Shown: in pieces, positions 49,925-59,120 of the stretch
Layout: each line of letters opens with the position of its first letter
How positions within the stretch are numbered: position 1 is the first letter of the stretch
NCBI RefSeq assembly: GCF_947090775.1
Contig: NZ_OX352321.1
Span: forward strand, 2,790,001 to 2,854,000
Source: Pseudarthrobacter sp. MM222
GTDB lineage: Bacteria > Actinomycetota > Actinomycetes > Actinomycetales > Micrococcaceae
Direction: 5' to 3'
Length of the DNA: 64,000 nt
The notes under the pieces: generated by a model
The model's database searches: none
What the model saw: only the letters and a program-made list of their open reading frames with translations
What the model was told of the DNA's origin: nothing
Made by a program: the position numbers and the translations under genes

Positions 49925-50985
49925 CTGCGAGGCGCGCTCACCGAGCCCCGCCGGATCAGCGTGGCGGTGAATTCCGGTGCCGCCGACGCTTTCCGGCCCT
50001 CGATCTGCCGGATCAGCGCCGCCGCGGCAGCGACGCCCATGTCATAGACAGGCTGCGCGATGACGGTCAGTGGGGGCGTGGTAAGTCGGGTCCAGGCAAA
50101 GTCGTCGTACATCAGGAACGAGACATCCTCCGGGATCGACAGCCCCAGCTCTTGGATCGCCTCCACGACGCTGAGCCCTATCAGGCCGTCCGAGGCGATG
50201 ATCGCCGTCGACGGGTCCGGGCGCTGCAACAGCTCCCGGGTAATCTTCTTGATCGACTCGGCATCGCCGGCATTGAGCCGGACCAGATCGTTCGGCCGGT
50301 CCAGTCCTGCCTCCGCGAAGGCCCTTTCCAGACCGTCCCGGCGGTCCGCGATCTGCGAGGACTCCAGCGGCATGCCGTCGCGGTAGTTGTCCTCCGTCTT
50401 GAGCGTGGAGATGAACGCGATCCGCCGGTGCCCGGACTCGATGAGGTAGCTGGTGGATTCGTAGGAAATCCCCTCCATGTCGACGGCCACGGTATCCACA
50501 GCCAGGCCCGGCGCCTTGCGGTCCAGCAGCACCAGCGGGCGGCCGGACTCGTGGACATGGCGTAGGTGTGCGGTCTCCACGGACGAGGCGGGCGCCACGA
50601 TCAGGCCGTCCACACGCTTGTCCAGGAGGACCCGGACGGCGTCGACCTCCGCGGCCGTGTCCTCGTCTGTGTTGATCAGGATGACATTGAAGCCGCTCTT
50701 CTTGGCCGTGTCCGTGATGCCCCGCGTGGCCAGACCGAAATGCGGGTTCTCGATGTCGCCGACCACCACGCCGATGGTGTTCGACTTTCCCGTATTCATG
50801 CTGCGCGCAAGCTCGTTGGGCCGGTACTGAAGCTCCTCGGCGGCAGCCAGCACGCGTTCCCGCACGTCATCGCTGACGGCTCCGTAATTGCCCAGGGCGC
50901 GGGCGGCCTGGGCTTTGGAAACCTGGGCGGCTTTGGCGACGTCGGCGACAGTGATGTCGCGTCGCCTGGAGGCATCGCTGTTCAT
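49921..50985 (-). CDS. LacI-family transcriptional regulator
   Basis: 354 residues from the ATG at 50985 (AGAAAGG 5 nt upstream). N-terminal HTH and hinge helix ([20 protein letters not shown], then [19 protein letters not shown]), and a periplasmic-binding-protein-like effector domain. The second HTH helix reads [11 protein letters not shown], with Ala where the common pattern is Val-Ser-Arg. Divergent from the amino-acid ABC operon, and two LacI-type operators lie between them, so the operon is the likely target with autoregulation. The effector may be the transported compound. Confidence 0.9.
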   Translation of the reverse strand: MNSDASRRRDITVADVAKAAQVSKAQAARALGNYGAVSDDVRERVLAAAEELQYRPNELARSMNTGKSNTIGVVVGDIENPHFGLATRGITDTAKKSGFNVILINTDEDTAAEVDAVRVLLDKRVDGLIVAPASSVETAHLRHVHESGRPLVLLDRKAPGLAVDTVAVDMEGISYESTSYLIESGHRRIAFISTLKTEDNYRDGMPLESSQIADRRDGLERAFAEAGLDRPNDLVRLNAGDAESIKKITRELLQRPDPSTAIIASDGLIGLSVVEAIQELGLSIPEDVSFLMYDDFAWTRLTTPPLTVIAQPVYDMGVAAAAALIRQIEGRKASAAPEFTATLIRRGSVSAPRS

Positions 50986-51050
50986 TACGACCTTTCTTAG
51001 CGGACCCTTGACGCCCGATGTGGCTTCGATTACATTTCTATCCATCGGTG

Positions 51051-51089
51051 TGAGTCCGGTCTCAATCCTAAGGACTGAGACCGGACTCG
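51051..51089. promoter_or_regulatory. Paired LacI-type operators forming a near-palindrome
   Basis: Two 14-bp operator-like sites, TGAGTCCGGTCTCA (51051-51064) and TGAGACCGGACTCG (51076-51089), each centred on CG as is typical for LacI-family sites. Their centres are 25 bp apart. Together with the intervening TCCT-A-AGGA core the 37 bp (51052-51088) are almost perfectly self-complementary. They lie 66 nt from the LacI start and 87 nt from the substrate-binding protein start. Confidence 0.75.
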
Positions 51090-51175
51090 GCAAGAGTCAC
51101 ATCGACGGTTCTCCAGATTGGGCGGTATCACCGGCCACCTGCCCCTCTTCGTCCCTCCTCGATTGGAATAACGCT

Positions 51176-52039
51176 GTGATTACACGAAACAAGCTGCGCC
51201 CCGGGGTGCTCGTCGCCGCTGCCGTTGCCGCCGTCCTAACTTTGTCCGGCTGCGGCGGCACGTCCTCCGCCTCGTCCTCACCGGCGGAGAATCCCTATGG
51301 CCTCATCGAGCCCGGAACGATCCGCGTTGCCAGCCTCGGCGACTCCAAGCCGTACACCTTCGCTGACGCCGCGGGGAACTTCACCGGATTCGACGTGGAG
51401 CTCTTCAAGGACGTCGCCCACCGCGCCGGTGTGGACAAGGTCGTCTTCACCGGCCAGGACTTCTCCGGTCTGCTCGCCGCCGTCGCCAACGGCCAGTTCG
51501 ACGCCGGCGTCGCCGCTATCGGCATCACGGACAAGCGCAAACAGACGGTCGACTTCTCCGAGGGCTACCTGGCCGGCTACCTGACCGTCATCACCACCAA
51601 GACCTCCGGCATCGCCGACGCCGACGGGCTCGGCGGAAAGCGGCTCGGCGTCGTGCAGGGCACGCTGCAGGAGGCCTACGCGGTCAAGAACTTCACCTCG
51701 GCAAGCCTGGTGCGCTTTCCCGACAACAACACCGCCATCTCCGCCGTCAACAGCGGCTCCGTGGACGCGCATTTCCTGGATTACGAGGCCGCCAAGGCCT
51801 ACCAGGACCAGTACGGACTGGTGAGCGCCGCCGACATCCCGTCCTTCGATGCTCCGGCCGGGTTCGCCGTTGCCAAGGGCAAGACCGCCTTCCGGGAAGC
51901 CCTCAACAAGGGACTGGCCGCAGCCATGGAAGACGGCACCTGGAAGAAGCTCTACGAGAAGTGGTTCCCCGGATCCCCGATGCCCGAGCAGTACCTGCCT
52001 AAGGCCGAGCAGACGGCAACCCCGGCGCCCAGCAAGTAA
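51176..52039 (+). CDS. Polar amino-acid-type ABC substrate-binding lipoprotein
   Basis: 287 residues from GTG 51176. Lipobox LTLSGCGG (Cys near residue 25), then SBP family 3 (PAAT) fold: [40 protein letters not shown], and [18 protein letters not shown]. The open frame continues upstream through the operator, which cannot be coding. First gene of a five-gene operon. The ligand is expected to be a polar amino acid or a related compound; the exact one cannot be read. Confidence 0.9.
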   Translation: MITRNKLRPGVLVAAAVAAVLTLSGCGGTSSASSSPAENPYGLIEPGTIRVASLGDSKPYTFADAAGNFTGFDVELFKDVAHRAGVDKVVFTGQDFSGLLAAVANGQFDAGVAAIGITDKRKQTVDFSEGYLAGYLTVITTKTSGIADADGLGGKRLGVVQGTLQEAYAVKNFTSASLVRFPDNNTAISAVNSGSVDAHFLDYEAAKAYQDQYGLVSAADIPSFDAPAGFAVAKGKTAFREALNKGLAAAMEDGTWKKLYEKWFPGSPMPEQYLPKAEQTATPAPSK

Positions 52040-52119
52040 GCCTTCCGGCTTCCGGCCGGGCGGACCACCTCGCGCGGTCCGCCCGGCGTTCCACCAGCTA
52101 ACTACGTCTGAGAGCAACC

Positions 52120-52908
52120 ATGGACTGGTTTACCACCCTCATCCGCACTTTCTTCGACTTCGGCGCAATGGCCGAAGTCCTGCCCCAACTCCTGGGCGTT
52201 GGCCTGCTCAACACCCTCATCATCTCCGTGGCCGCCACAATCATCGGCGTAGCCCTTGGCATGGTTGTCGCGATCATGGGGATCTCCCCCTCCAAATGGC
52301 TGCGCATCCCGGCCCGGATCTACACGGACCTATTCCGCGGACTCCCTGCCATCCTCACCATCCTGCTGATCGGCCAGGGCTTCGCCCGGTTGAGCCAGTC
52401 GATCTTCGGGCCTTCGCCCTACCCGCTCGGAATCATCGCCCTGAGCCTGATCGCCAGCGCCTATATCGGCGAGATCTTCCGGGCGGGCATCCTTAGCGTG
52501 GACAAGGGCCAGGGCGAAGCGTGCCGCGCCCTGGGCATGAGCTATGCCAAGTCCATGGCCCTGGTGGTAGTTCCGCAGGGCATCCGGCGGGTCCTCCCGG
52601 CTCTGGTCAACCAGTTCATCGCCATCGTCAAAGACTCCTCGCTGGTCTACTTCCTGGGCCTGCTGGTCTCCGAGCGCGAACTCTTCCGCGTGGGCCAGGA
52701 CGCGGCGGTCCTCTCCGGCAACCTCTCCCCGCTGGTCCTGGCCGGCATCTTCTACCTCGTCATCACCGTGCCGCTGACTCACCTTGTAAATCATTTCGAC
52801 AACCGCTTCCGTACCGGCAAGCGGCGCCCCTCGGCCCCCAGCAGCGGCCTGAACGAAGTCAAGGAACTCGACGCGGCATCGCCGCTGACCACCGGGAGCA
52901 ACACATGA
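52120..52908 (+). CDS. Amino-acid ABC transporter permease (HisM/GlnP type)
   Basis: 262 residues, five predicted helices. The EAA-like loop [20 protein letters not shown] near residues 128-147 carries the ATPase contact. The C-terminal 25 residues are charged and non-conserved. A single permease implies a homodimer. It overlaps the next gene by 4 nt (ATGA), coupling translation. Ribosome-binding site GAGAGCAACC upstream of ATG. Confidence 0.92.
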   Translation: MDWFTTLIRTFFDFGAMAEVLPQLLGVGLLNTLIISVAATIIGVALGMVVAIMGISPSKWLRIPARIYTDLFRGLPAILTILLIGQGFARLSQSIFGPSPYPLGIIALSLIASAYIGEIFRAGILSVDKGQGEACRALGMSYAKSMALVVVPQGIRRVLPALVNQFIAIVKDSSLVYFLGLLVSERELFRVGQDAAVLSGNLSPLVLAGIFYLVITVPLTHLVNHFDNRFRTGKRRPSAPSSGLNEVKELDAASPLTTGSNT

Positions 52909-53675
52909 GCACCAACGCCGGCACCAGCACCGCCGACATCCAGACCTTCAACGGTTCCAGCCTGGAGCTGAAGAACCTCACCATGGCCTTCGGTGACGTC
53001 GAAGTGCTCCGCAAGGTCAGCGTCACCGTTGCACCGGGGACCACCACCTGCATCATCGGGCCCTCAGGGTCGGGAAAGTCCACCCTGCTGCGCGGCGTCA
53101 ACAGGCTCCACGAGCCCAAGAGCGGCAACGTGATCCTGGCCGGGGAAAGCGCCCTACAGGTCAAGCCGGACGTCCTTCGGCGTCGGATCGGCATGGTCTT
53201 CCAGCACTTCAACCTCTTTCCGGACCACACGGCACTGGAAAACGTCGCCCTCGCCCTGTGGAGCGTCAAAGGCATGCCAAAGGCCGAAGCCACGGAACGC
53301 GCCCGGCGACGGCTCGCGGAGGTGGGCCTCGCAGAACGGGCAGACCACCGCCCGCGTGACCTCTCCGGCGGACAGCAGCAGCGCGTAGCCATCGCCCGTG
53401 CCCTTGCCATGGAACCCGAGGTCATGCTCTTCGACGAAGCCACAAGCGCCCTGGACCCCGAACTGGTCAAGGGCGTCCTGAACCTGATGGCATCGCTCGC
53501 CAAGCGGGGCATGACTATGGTGGTCGTCACCCACGAGATGGGCTTCGCCCGCCGCGTCGCAGACCAGGTGGTGTTCATGGACGAAGGCGAGGTCGTGGAA
53601 GCCGGGTCCCCGGCAGACCTCTTCGACAACCCCCGCAGCGAACGCCTCCAGCGTTTCCTCTCCGAGGTGCTCTGA
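52905..53675 (+). CDS. Amino-acid ABC transporter ATP-binding protein
   Basis: 256 residues from the ATG at 52905. Walker [12 protein letters not shown] near residue 49, signature [16 protein letters not shown], Walker [15 protein letters not shown], and H-loop VTHEM. Sequence is GlnQ/HisP-like. It forms the complete importer with the two upstream genes. The start overlaps the permease stop, and its stop overlaps the next ATG by 1 nt. Confidence 0.94.
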   Translation: MSTNAGTSTADIQTFNGSSLELKNLTMAFGDVEVLRKVSVTVAPGTTTCIIGPSGSGKSTLLRGVNRLHEPKSGNVILAGESALQVKPDVLRRRIGMVFQHFNLFPDHTALENVALALWSVKGMPKAEATERARRRLAEVGLAERADHRPRDLSGGQQQRVAIARALAMEPEVMLFDEATSALDPELVKGVLNLMASLAKRGMTMVVVTHEMGFARRVADQVVFMDEGEVVEAGSPADLFDNPRSERLQRFLSEVL

Positions 53676-54718
53676 TGCAGACTGCTTCAGAGGCCCCCAT
53701 CCGTACCGCAATCGTGGGCTTCGGAATCTCGGGCCGGGTCTTCCACGCCCCGCTGATCGAGGCGGACCCTGCCTACTCCCTCGATGTGATTGTGACGGCG
53801 GATCCGGAACGTGCCGCCGCCGCGGCGTCCCGGCATCCGCGGGCCCGCATCGTCCCGACGCCGGAAGTCCTGTTCGGACTGGCCGGCGACCTGGACCTTG
53901 TGGTCCTGGGAACGCCGCCGGCAACGCACTTCGGCCTTGCCGCGGCGGCAATCGCCTGTGGCCTGCACGTGGTGGTGGACAAGCCGTTCGTGGCCACCTC
54001 GGCCGAAGGGCAGGAGCTGATCTCGCTGGCAGCCGACGCCGGCGTGCAGCTGACGGTCTTCCAGAACCGCCGCTGGGACGCCGACTTTCTGACCCTCGAG
54101 AAACTCCTCGATGACGGCGCCCTGGGCGAGGTCACGAGCTTTGAATCACGCTTTGAATGGTGGCGGCCCGAGGGGTTCGGCAATTGGCGCGATACCGCCA
54201 CCGTTGCGGACGGAGGTGGCATCCTCCACGACCTCGGCGCCCACCTGATCGACCAGGCCGTCCGGCTATTCGGACCGGTGGCCGGTACCTACGGAGAAAC
54301 CGCACGGCGTGATCCGGCCAGTGGGGCCGCAGATCAGGAGGCCTTCGTTTCCCTGCTCCACGAGTCCGGGGTGCGGTCCCGGCTGTGGATGAACGGTGCG
54401 GCCGCCCAGGTGGGGCGAAGATTCCATGTCCTGGGCTCGGACGCCGGCTACACCAAATGGGGCCTGGACTTCCAGGAGCCTGCCCTCGCAGCCGGAATGC
54501 TGCCCACCGATCCCGGCTACGGCCTCGAACCGGAAACTGCGTGGGGCGAACTGGGCATCGACGGCGCCACCACTCCCGTCCCGGCCCAACGTGGCAGCTA
54601 CCCGCAGTTCTACCAGCTCCTCTCCGAGGCCCTCCGCGGTCGTGGGCCATTGCCCGTAGACCCCGCGGAAGCCCTCAACGTCCTGAAAATCATCGAAGAA
54701 ATCCACGCCGGCGCCTGA
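53675..54718 (+). CDS. Gfo/Idh/MocA-family oxidoreductase
   Basis: 347 residues. N-terminal Rossmann fold (IRTAIVGFGISGRVFHAPLI) and the second-domain catalytic region: the usual EKP is DKP here (VVVDKPF), with the family GGGILHDLGAHLID downstream. Members reduce or oxidise sugars, inositols and other carbonyls with NAD(P). In this operon it probably acts on a product of the transported compound (inference). Coupled to the ATPase gene by TGATG. Confidence 0.88.
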   Translation: MQTASEAPIRTAIVGFGISGRVFHAPLIEADPAYSLDVIVTADPERAAAAASRHPRARIVPTPEVLFGLAGDLDLVVLGTPPATHFGLAAAAIACGLHVVVDKPFVATSAEGQELISLAADAGVQLTVFQNRRWDADFLTLEKLLDDGALGEVTSFESRFEWWRPEGFGNWRDTATVADGGGILHDLGAHLIDQAVRLFGPVAGTYGETARRDPASGAADQEAFVSLLHESGVRSRLWMNGAAAQVGRRFHVLGSDAGYTKWGLDFQEPALAAGMLPTDPGYGLEPETAWGELGIDGATTPVPAQRGSYPQFYQLLSEALRGRGPLPVDPAEALNVLKIIEEIHAGA

Positions 54719-54759
54719 CGTCTTCGTCCCCGAGCCCCGCCCCCAGAAAGAGAGTTTCT

Positions 54760-55881
54760 ATGTCCTCCGAAGTTTCCGTTCCGCGCGTTGCCGTCATCGG
54801 CGGCGGTATCCTTGGCGTTTCCACGGCCGTCCATCTGCTGCGCGCAGGCGCGTCCGTGCTGCTGCTCACCGAGCGCGGCCTGGCCAGCGAGGCCAGCGGC
54901 CGCTCCCTGTCCTGGCTGAATTCGGCAGGTGAACGGTCCACGCCCTACCACCAGCTCCGGATCGCCGGAGTGGACCGCTACCGGACCCTGTTCGCCTCGG
55001 ACCCGGCCAGGGACTGGCTCCGGTTCGATGGCGGCCTCATGTGGAATGCCGCCGGGCAGGCCGACGCCACGGAGGCCCGTTCCGCCTACGAGCGGAACAG
55101 GGCCTACGACTCCAGGCTGCTCACCGCGGACCGCATCGCGGCGGCCACGCCCGGCGTGGACGCCACAGCCGTCCCGGAAAATGCGGTCTTCAACCCGGGC
55201 GAGGGCTGGGTCAGCCTCCCGGACCTGGTCGATTTCCTGATGGCAGAATTTCACAGCCTCGGCGGCGAACTCGTCCTGAATGCCGGCAAAGCCTCCGTCG
55301 TGGTTACGGACGGACGGGCCACGGGCGTCGAGCTCGGCTCGGGGGCCGTCCACGACGCCGACGCCGTCCTGGTTGCCTGCGGCGCCGCAACGCCGGCTGT
55401 CGTGGCACCTCTGGGGGTCGAGATCCCCAACGGCTCGCCCGTGTCCATGCTGGTGATCACCAAACCCCTCGAGCACGACCTCGAAGCCGTGCTGAACACG
55501 CCGCGGGCGGCTATGCGGCCCAACCCGGGAAACACGCTTGCCCTGGATCACGACTGGTACGAGGCCGACATCACCGGGCACGCGGATGGAACATTCTCGA
55601 TCCCCGATGAGGTTGTCCAGGAGCTGGCTGACGAGGCCTCAAAGCTTCTCGCCGGCAACCCGGAGCTTAAGCCCGCCTCCTGGAAGATCGGCCACAAGCC
55701 CATCCCCGGGGACGGCGAGCCTGTCCTGGGCGAGCTGGAGAAGGTCCCCGGATGCTTTGTCGCCTTCACACATTCCGGCGCAACGCTCGGACTCATCGCG
55801 GGCGAGCTGCTGGCCGGGGAGATACTGACCGGCAACAAACACCCGATGCTGGCCACCTTCCGACCCGAGCGGTTCGCCTAA
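54760..55881 (+). CDS. FAD-dependent oxidoreductase (DAO family)
   Basis: 373 residues from the ATG at 54760 (AAAGAGAG upstream). N-terminal dinucleotide-binding motif AVIGGGILGVSTAVHLLRAG, GLASEASGRSLSW for FAD contact, and C-terminal FTHSGATLGLIAGELLAGE. This is the D-amino acid oxidase/sarcosine oxidase/glycine oxidase fold, which oxidises C-N bonds of amino acids and amines. Last gene of the LacI-controlled operon, 41 nt after the Gfo/Idh gene. The substrate, probably an N-substituted or D-amino acid, is unknown. Confidence 0.88.
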   Translation: MSSEVSVPRVAVIGGGILGVSTAVHLLRAGASVLLLTERGLASEASGRSLSWLNSAGERSTPYHQLRIAGVDRYRTLFASDPARDWLRFDGGLMWNAAGQADATEARSAYERNRAYDSRLLTADRIAAATPGVDATAVPENAVFNPGEGWVSLPDLVDFLMAEFHSLGGELVLNAGKASVVVTDGRATGVELGSGAVHDADAVLVACGAATPAVVAPLGVEIPNGSPVSMLVITKPLEHDLEAVLNTPRAAMRPNPGNTLALDHDWYEADITGHADGTFSIPDEVVQELADEASKLLAGNPELKPASWKIGHKPIPGDGEPVLGELEKVPGCFVAFTHSGATLGLIAGELLAGEILTGNKHPMLATFRPERFA

Positions 55882-55896
55882 CCCAGAGCCGGGAGG

Positions 55897-55964
55897 CCGG
55901 GAGGGACCGGGGCAGCGGCCGCCGCTGGCCCCGGGAGGGACCGGGGCAGCGGCCGCCGCTGGCC
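55897..55964. repeat. Perfect 34-bp tandem duplication
   Basis: Bases 55897-55930 and 55931-55964 are identical (34 nt each), with no gap. Each copy contains the palindrome CAGCGGC-C-GCCGCTG. It lies 15 nt after the stop codon of the FAD oxidoreductase and may work as a tandem terminator/hairpin. Confidence 0.9.
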
Positions 55965-56039
55965 CCTCCCGGGCCCCTGGAGGACGACACCGGCCACCCG
56001 TGGCAACGGCGGGAATATTCAACCGGAGCGGGCGTTATA

Positions 56040-56078
56040 CCGATCGATAGATGCAAACGCATATAAATCGGCTATAGT
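56040..56078 (+). promoter_or_regulatory. LLM-marR promoter with dyad
   Basis: A -10 hexamer TATAGT (56073-56078) follows GATGCA at a 17-18-nt distance (weak -35). The region carries ATGC-AAAC-GCAT (56051-56062) within a wider CCGAT...ATCGG (56040-56044, 56067-56071). The dyad overlaps the promoter, so it is a fair candidate for the MarR site. Confidence 0.4.
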
Positions 56079-56119
56079 AGTAACAGCTCCCGGATCCCCC
56101 GGCCACGGAAAGGCACACC

Positions 56120-57238
56120 ATGCAGATCGGCGTATTCAGCGTCAGCGACATCACTACCGACCCCACCACGGGCCGCACCCCGACCGAACACGAGCGCATC
56201 AAGGCATCCGTGGCGATCGCCAAAAAGGTCGAGGAAATCGGCATGGATGTCTACGCCATCGGCGAGCACCATAACCGCCCGTTCTTCTCGTCCTCCCCCA
56301 CCACCACGCTCGCGTACATCGCGGCCCAGACCGAGCGCATCATCCTGTCGACGGCGACGACGCTGATCACCACTAATGACCCGGTGAAAATCGCCGAGGA
56401 CTTCGCGATGCTCCAGCACCTAGCCGACGGCCGCGTGGACCTGGTCCTGGGCCGTGGCAACACCGCCCCCGTCTACCCCTGGTTCGGCAAGAACATCCAG
56501 GACGGCGTTGAGCTTGCCATCGAGAACTACAGCCTGCTCCGCCGGCTCTGGGACGAGGACACCGTCAACTGGTCCGGCAAGTTCCGCACGCCGCTGCAGA
56601 ACTTTACCTCGACGCCGCGCCCGCTCGACGGCGTCGCCCCCTTCGTGTGGCACGGCTCCATCCGCACGCCCCAGATCGCGGAGGTGGCTGCCTACTACGG
56701 CGACGGCTTCTTCGCGAACAACATCTTCTGGCCCAAAGAGCACTACCAGCAGCTGATCAATCTCTACCGCGAACGCTATGAGCACTACGGGCACGGCAAG
56801 GCAGACCAGGCAATCGTCGGCCTCGGCGGACAGTTCTTCATGCGGAAAAACTCCCAGGACGCCGTCAAGGAGTTCCGCCCCTACTTCGACAACGCCCCGG
56901 TCTACGGCCACGGCCCCTCGCTGGAGGACTTCACCTCGCAGACCCCGCTGACCGTCGGCAGCCCGCAGGAAGTCATCGAAAAGACCCTCACCTTCCGCGA
57001 GTACTTCGGCGACTACCAGCGCCAGCTCTTCCTGATCGACCATGCCGGCCTGCCGCTGAAGACCGTGTTGGAACAGCTGGACCTGTTCGGCGAAGAGGTG
57101 CTGCCGGTCCTTCGGAAGGAATACGCCGCCCTCACCCCGGCCCACGTCCCGGAGCCGCCCACCCACGCCGGACGCGTCGCAGCGTCCCTGGCGGCAGCAG
57201 GCCAGCCCGCCGGCGAACCCGCAGATCAGGAAGCGTAA
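56120..57238 (+). CDS. LLM-class flavin-dependent oxidoreductase
   Basis: 372 residues, luciferase-like TIM barrel: QIGVFSVSDITTD at the N-terminus, YAIGEHHNRPFFSSSP near residue 50, and RVDLVLGRGNTAPVYPWFG in the FMN-binding area. It uses FMN or F420; the form is not decidable from sequence. Substrate unknown. Overlaps the MarR gene by 1 nt (TAATG). Ribosome-binding site GGAAAGG. Confidence 0.9.
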   Translation: MQIGVFSVSDITTDPTTGRTPTEHERIKASVAIAKKVEEIGMDVYAIGEHHNRPFFSSSPTTTLAYIAAQTERIILSTATTLITTNDPVKIAEDFAMLQHLADGRVDLVLGRGNTAPVYPWFGKNIQDGVELAIENYSLLRRLWDEDTVNWSGKFRTPLQNFTSTPRPLDGVAPFVWHGSIRTPQIAEVAAYYGDGFFANNIFWPKEHYQQLINLYRERYEHYGHGKADQAIVGLGGQFFMRKNSQDAVKEFRPYFDNAPVYGHGPSLEDFTSQTPLTVGSPQEVIEKTLTFREYFGDYQRQLFLIDHAGLPLKTVLEQLDLFGEEVLPVLRKEYAALTPAHVPEPPTHAGRVAASLAAAGQPAGEPADQEA

Positions 57239-57699
57239 TGTCCGCCAGGGCCACAGAATCACCGGTGCGCCTGGCCGCGGAGACCTGGGAATCCCTGTTC
57301 CGCGCCCAGGTGGCCGTGATGCGCCGGCTGCAGGCGGGCCCCGCGTTCAAGAGCCTCGCCGTCAACGAGTATGACGTACTGTTCACACTGTCCCGTTGCC
57401 CGTCCGGGTGGCTGCGCCAGAACGAGCTCAACGACCACGTGCTGCTGAGCCAGTCCAGCCTGAGCCGGCTTGTCGAACGGCTCGAAAAGCGCGGCTACGT
57501 GGAACGGACGCCCGCCCCGAACGACGGGCGGGGGGTGCTGATCAAGCTCACGGAGGCCGGCTGGGAACTCCAGAAGCAGATCGGCCGGGAACATGTCCGC
57601 GACATCGCCGCACTCGTGGGGCCGGCCCTCAGCAGGGCCGAACAGCAGGAGCTGCTGCGGCTGACCGAAAAGCTGCGCGCCTCGGTGGCCGCACGCTGA
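57238..57699 (+). CDS. MarR-family regulator coupled to the LLM gene
   Basis: 153 residues. Winged helix with WLRQNELNDHVLLSQSSLSR and ERTPAPNDGRGVLIKLTEAG in the wing. Translationally coupled to the flavin-dependent oxidoreductase. Likely regulates its own operon in response to the substrate or product of that enzyme. Confidence 0.9.
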   Translation: MSARATESPVRLAAETWESLFRAQVAVMRRLQAGPAFKSLAVNEYDVLFTLSRCPSGWLRQNELNDHVLLSQSSLSRLVERLEKRGYVERTPAPNDGRGVLIKLTEAGWELQKQIGREHVRDIAALVGPALSRAEQQELLRLTEKLRASVAAR

Positions 57700-57912
57700 G
57701 GCCCACGCTGAGGCGCACGCGGAGTCCCTGGCGCTTGGACCGCTTTCCGCATCGCTCTTCCCGGGCCCTGCCTTCGTGGGTAATCTGAGGTAGTCAGCAG
57801 CCTGACCAATTCCAGCGGGCCGGTGATTGTGGCTCATGCAAGAGGGCTGTTCTGCTTTGCGGCAGCCGGTCCATGCACCATTGGCCGGAGGCCTTTCCCC
57901 AGAGGAAGTGCC

Positions 57913-59100
57913 TTGGATTTTTCAATGAACAGACCGGAAACCCGTCCGGACGGCAGGCTTCAACGAACCTTCGGCGTTGAAGAGGAATTCCTACTCGTCG
58001 ACCCCGTAACGGGGCGGCCGGCCCCCGTCGCAGAACTGTCCCTGCGGCACGGGGCGAGCAGCCCAGAGCCAGGCGCGGGCCCGTCGCTGACCCCGGAGGT
58101 CAAGCAGGAGCAGCTTGAAGCAGTCAGCCCTGTTTGCTCCACCTTGCAGGAACTGGCGGCGGCCATCCGCGAGGGCCGGGCCCTGGCTGACAAAGCTGCC
58201 CGGACGGCGGGCGCCAGGGCGGTGGCGCTGGCCACCAGCCCCATTGCGGCAACTCCAACACTCCTACCGGAGCCGCGCTACCTGGAGATGGCAGCCCGGT
58301 TTGGGCTGACACTTAAGGAGCAGCTAACTTGCGGCTTCCATGTCCACGTCAGCGTTATCTCCGGGGAGGAAGGCGTAGCGGTCCTGGACCGGATCCGCGT
58401 CTGGTTGCCGGTTCTGCTGGCGCTGAGCGCGAACTCCCCGTTCTGGCAGGGATGCGACAGCGGTTACGCGAGCTTCCGCTATCAGGCGTGGAACCGATGG
58501 CCGACGGCGGGACCTAGCGAACGGTTCGGATCGGAACGGGAGTACCGCCGTTACGTTGAGTTGCTGCTGGCTACCGGCGTACTCCTTGACGAGGGCATGG
58601 TGTACTTTGACGCACGCCTCTCCCGCAATCATCCGACGGTTGAGGTGCGCATCGCCGACGTCTGCATGGACCCCGACGACGCCACGGCCATTGCCGCCAT
58701 TGTGCGGGCACTCGTGGAACGGGCGGCCCAGGACTGGAGGGTGGGCATTCCGGCGCCCCGCCTCTCCGCCGCGCAACTGCGCCTGGCGGCGTGGAAGGCC
58801 AGCGAGTCCGGCGTGGACGGCACGCTTCTGCATCCCCTCCTGAACCTGCCGTGCCCGGCCGCCGAAGCGGTGCAGGCCCTCCTGACGCATGTCCGCCCGG
58901 CCCTCGCCAGCACCGGCGACGAGGAGCAGGTGACCCTGGAACTCGCCCGGATTCTCTCCTGCGGCACAGGCTCCAGAAGGCAACGCGAGACCATGATGAA
59001 CAGCCAGAGCCTGGCCGCGGTGGTGCTGGACGCCGTCGACCGCACCCGCGGCACAGCCCAAGCTCCGCACCGCCGGTCCCGGCGGCTGCAAGCCACCTGA
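57913..59100 (+). CDS. Carboxylate-amine ligase, GCS2/YbdK type
   Basis: 395 residues from TTG 57913, with GAGGAAG about 5 nt upstream; the ATG at 57925 is the alternative and would lack a properly spaced site. Fold of the glutamate-cysteine ligase type 2 family (TFGVEEEFLLVDP near the start, CGFHVHVSV with two His, and FRYQAWNRWPTAGP). Family members condense an amino acid with a carboxylate, for example Glu with Cys (weakly) in E. coli YbdK. Adjacent M20 peptidase and transglutaminase-like genes suggest a peptide-modifying context (inference). Confidence 0.88.
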   Translation: MDFSMNRPETRPDGRLQRTFGVEEEFLLVDPVTGRPAPVAELSLRHGASSPEPGAGPSLTPEVKQEQLEAVSPVCSTLQELAAAIREGRALADKAARTAGARAVALATSPIAATPTLLPEPRYLEMAARFGLTLKEQLTCGFHVHVSVISGEEGVAVLDRIRVWLPVLLALSANSPFWQGCDSGYASFRYQAWNRWPTAGPSERFGSEREYRRYVELLLATGVLLDEGMVYFDARLSRNHPTVEVRIADVCMDPDDATAIAAIVRALVERAAQDWRVGIPAPRLSAAQLRLAAWKASESGVDGTLLHPLLNLPCPAAEAVQALLTHVRPALASTGDEEQVTLELARILSCGTGSRRQRETMMNSQSLAAVVLDAVDRTRGTAQAPHRRSRRLQAT

Positions 59101-59120
59101 CGGATCCGACGGGAGCACCA

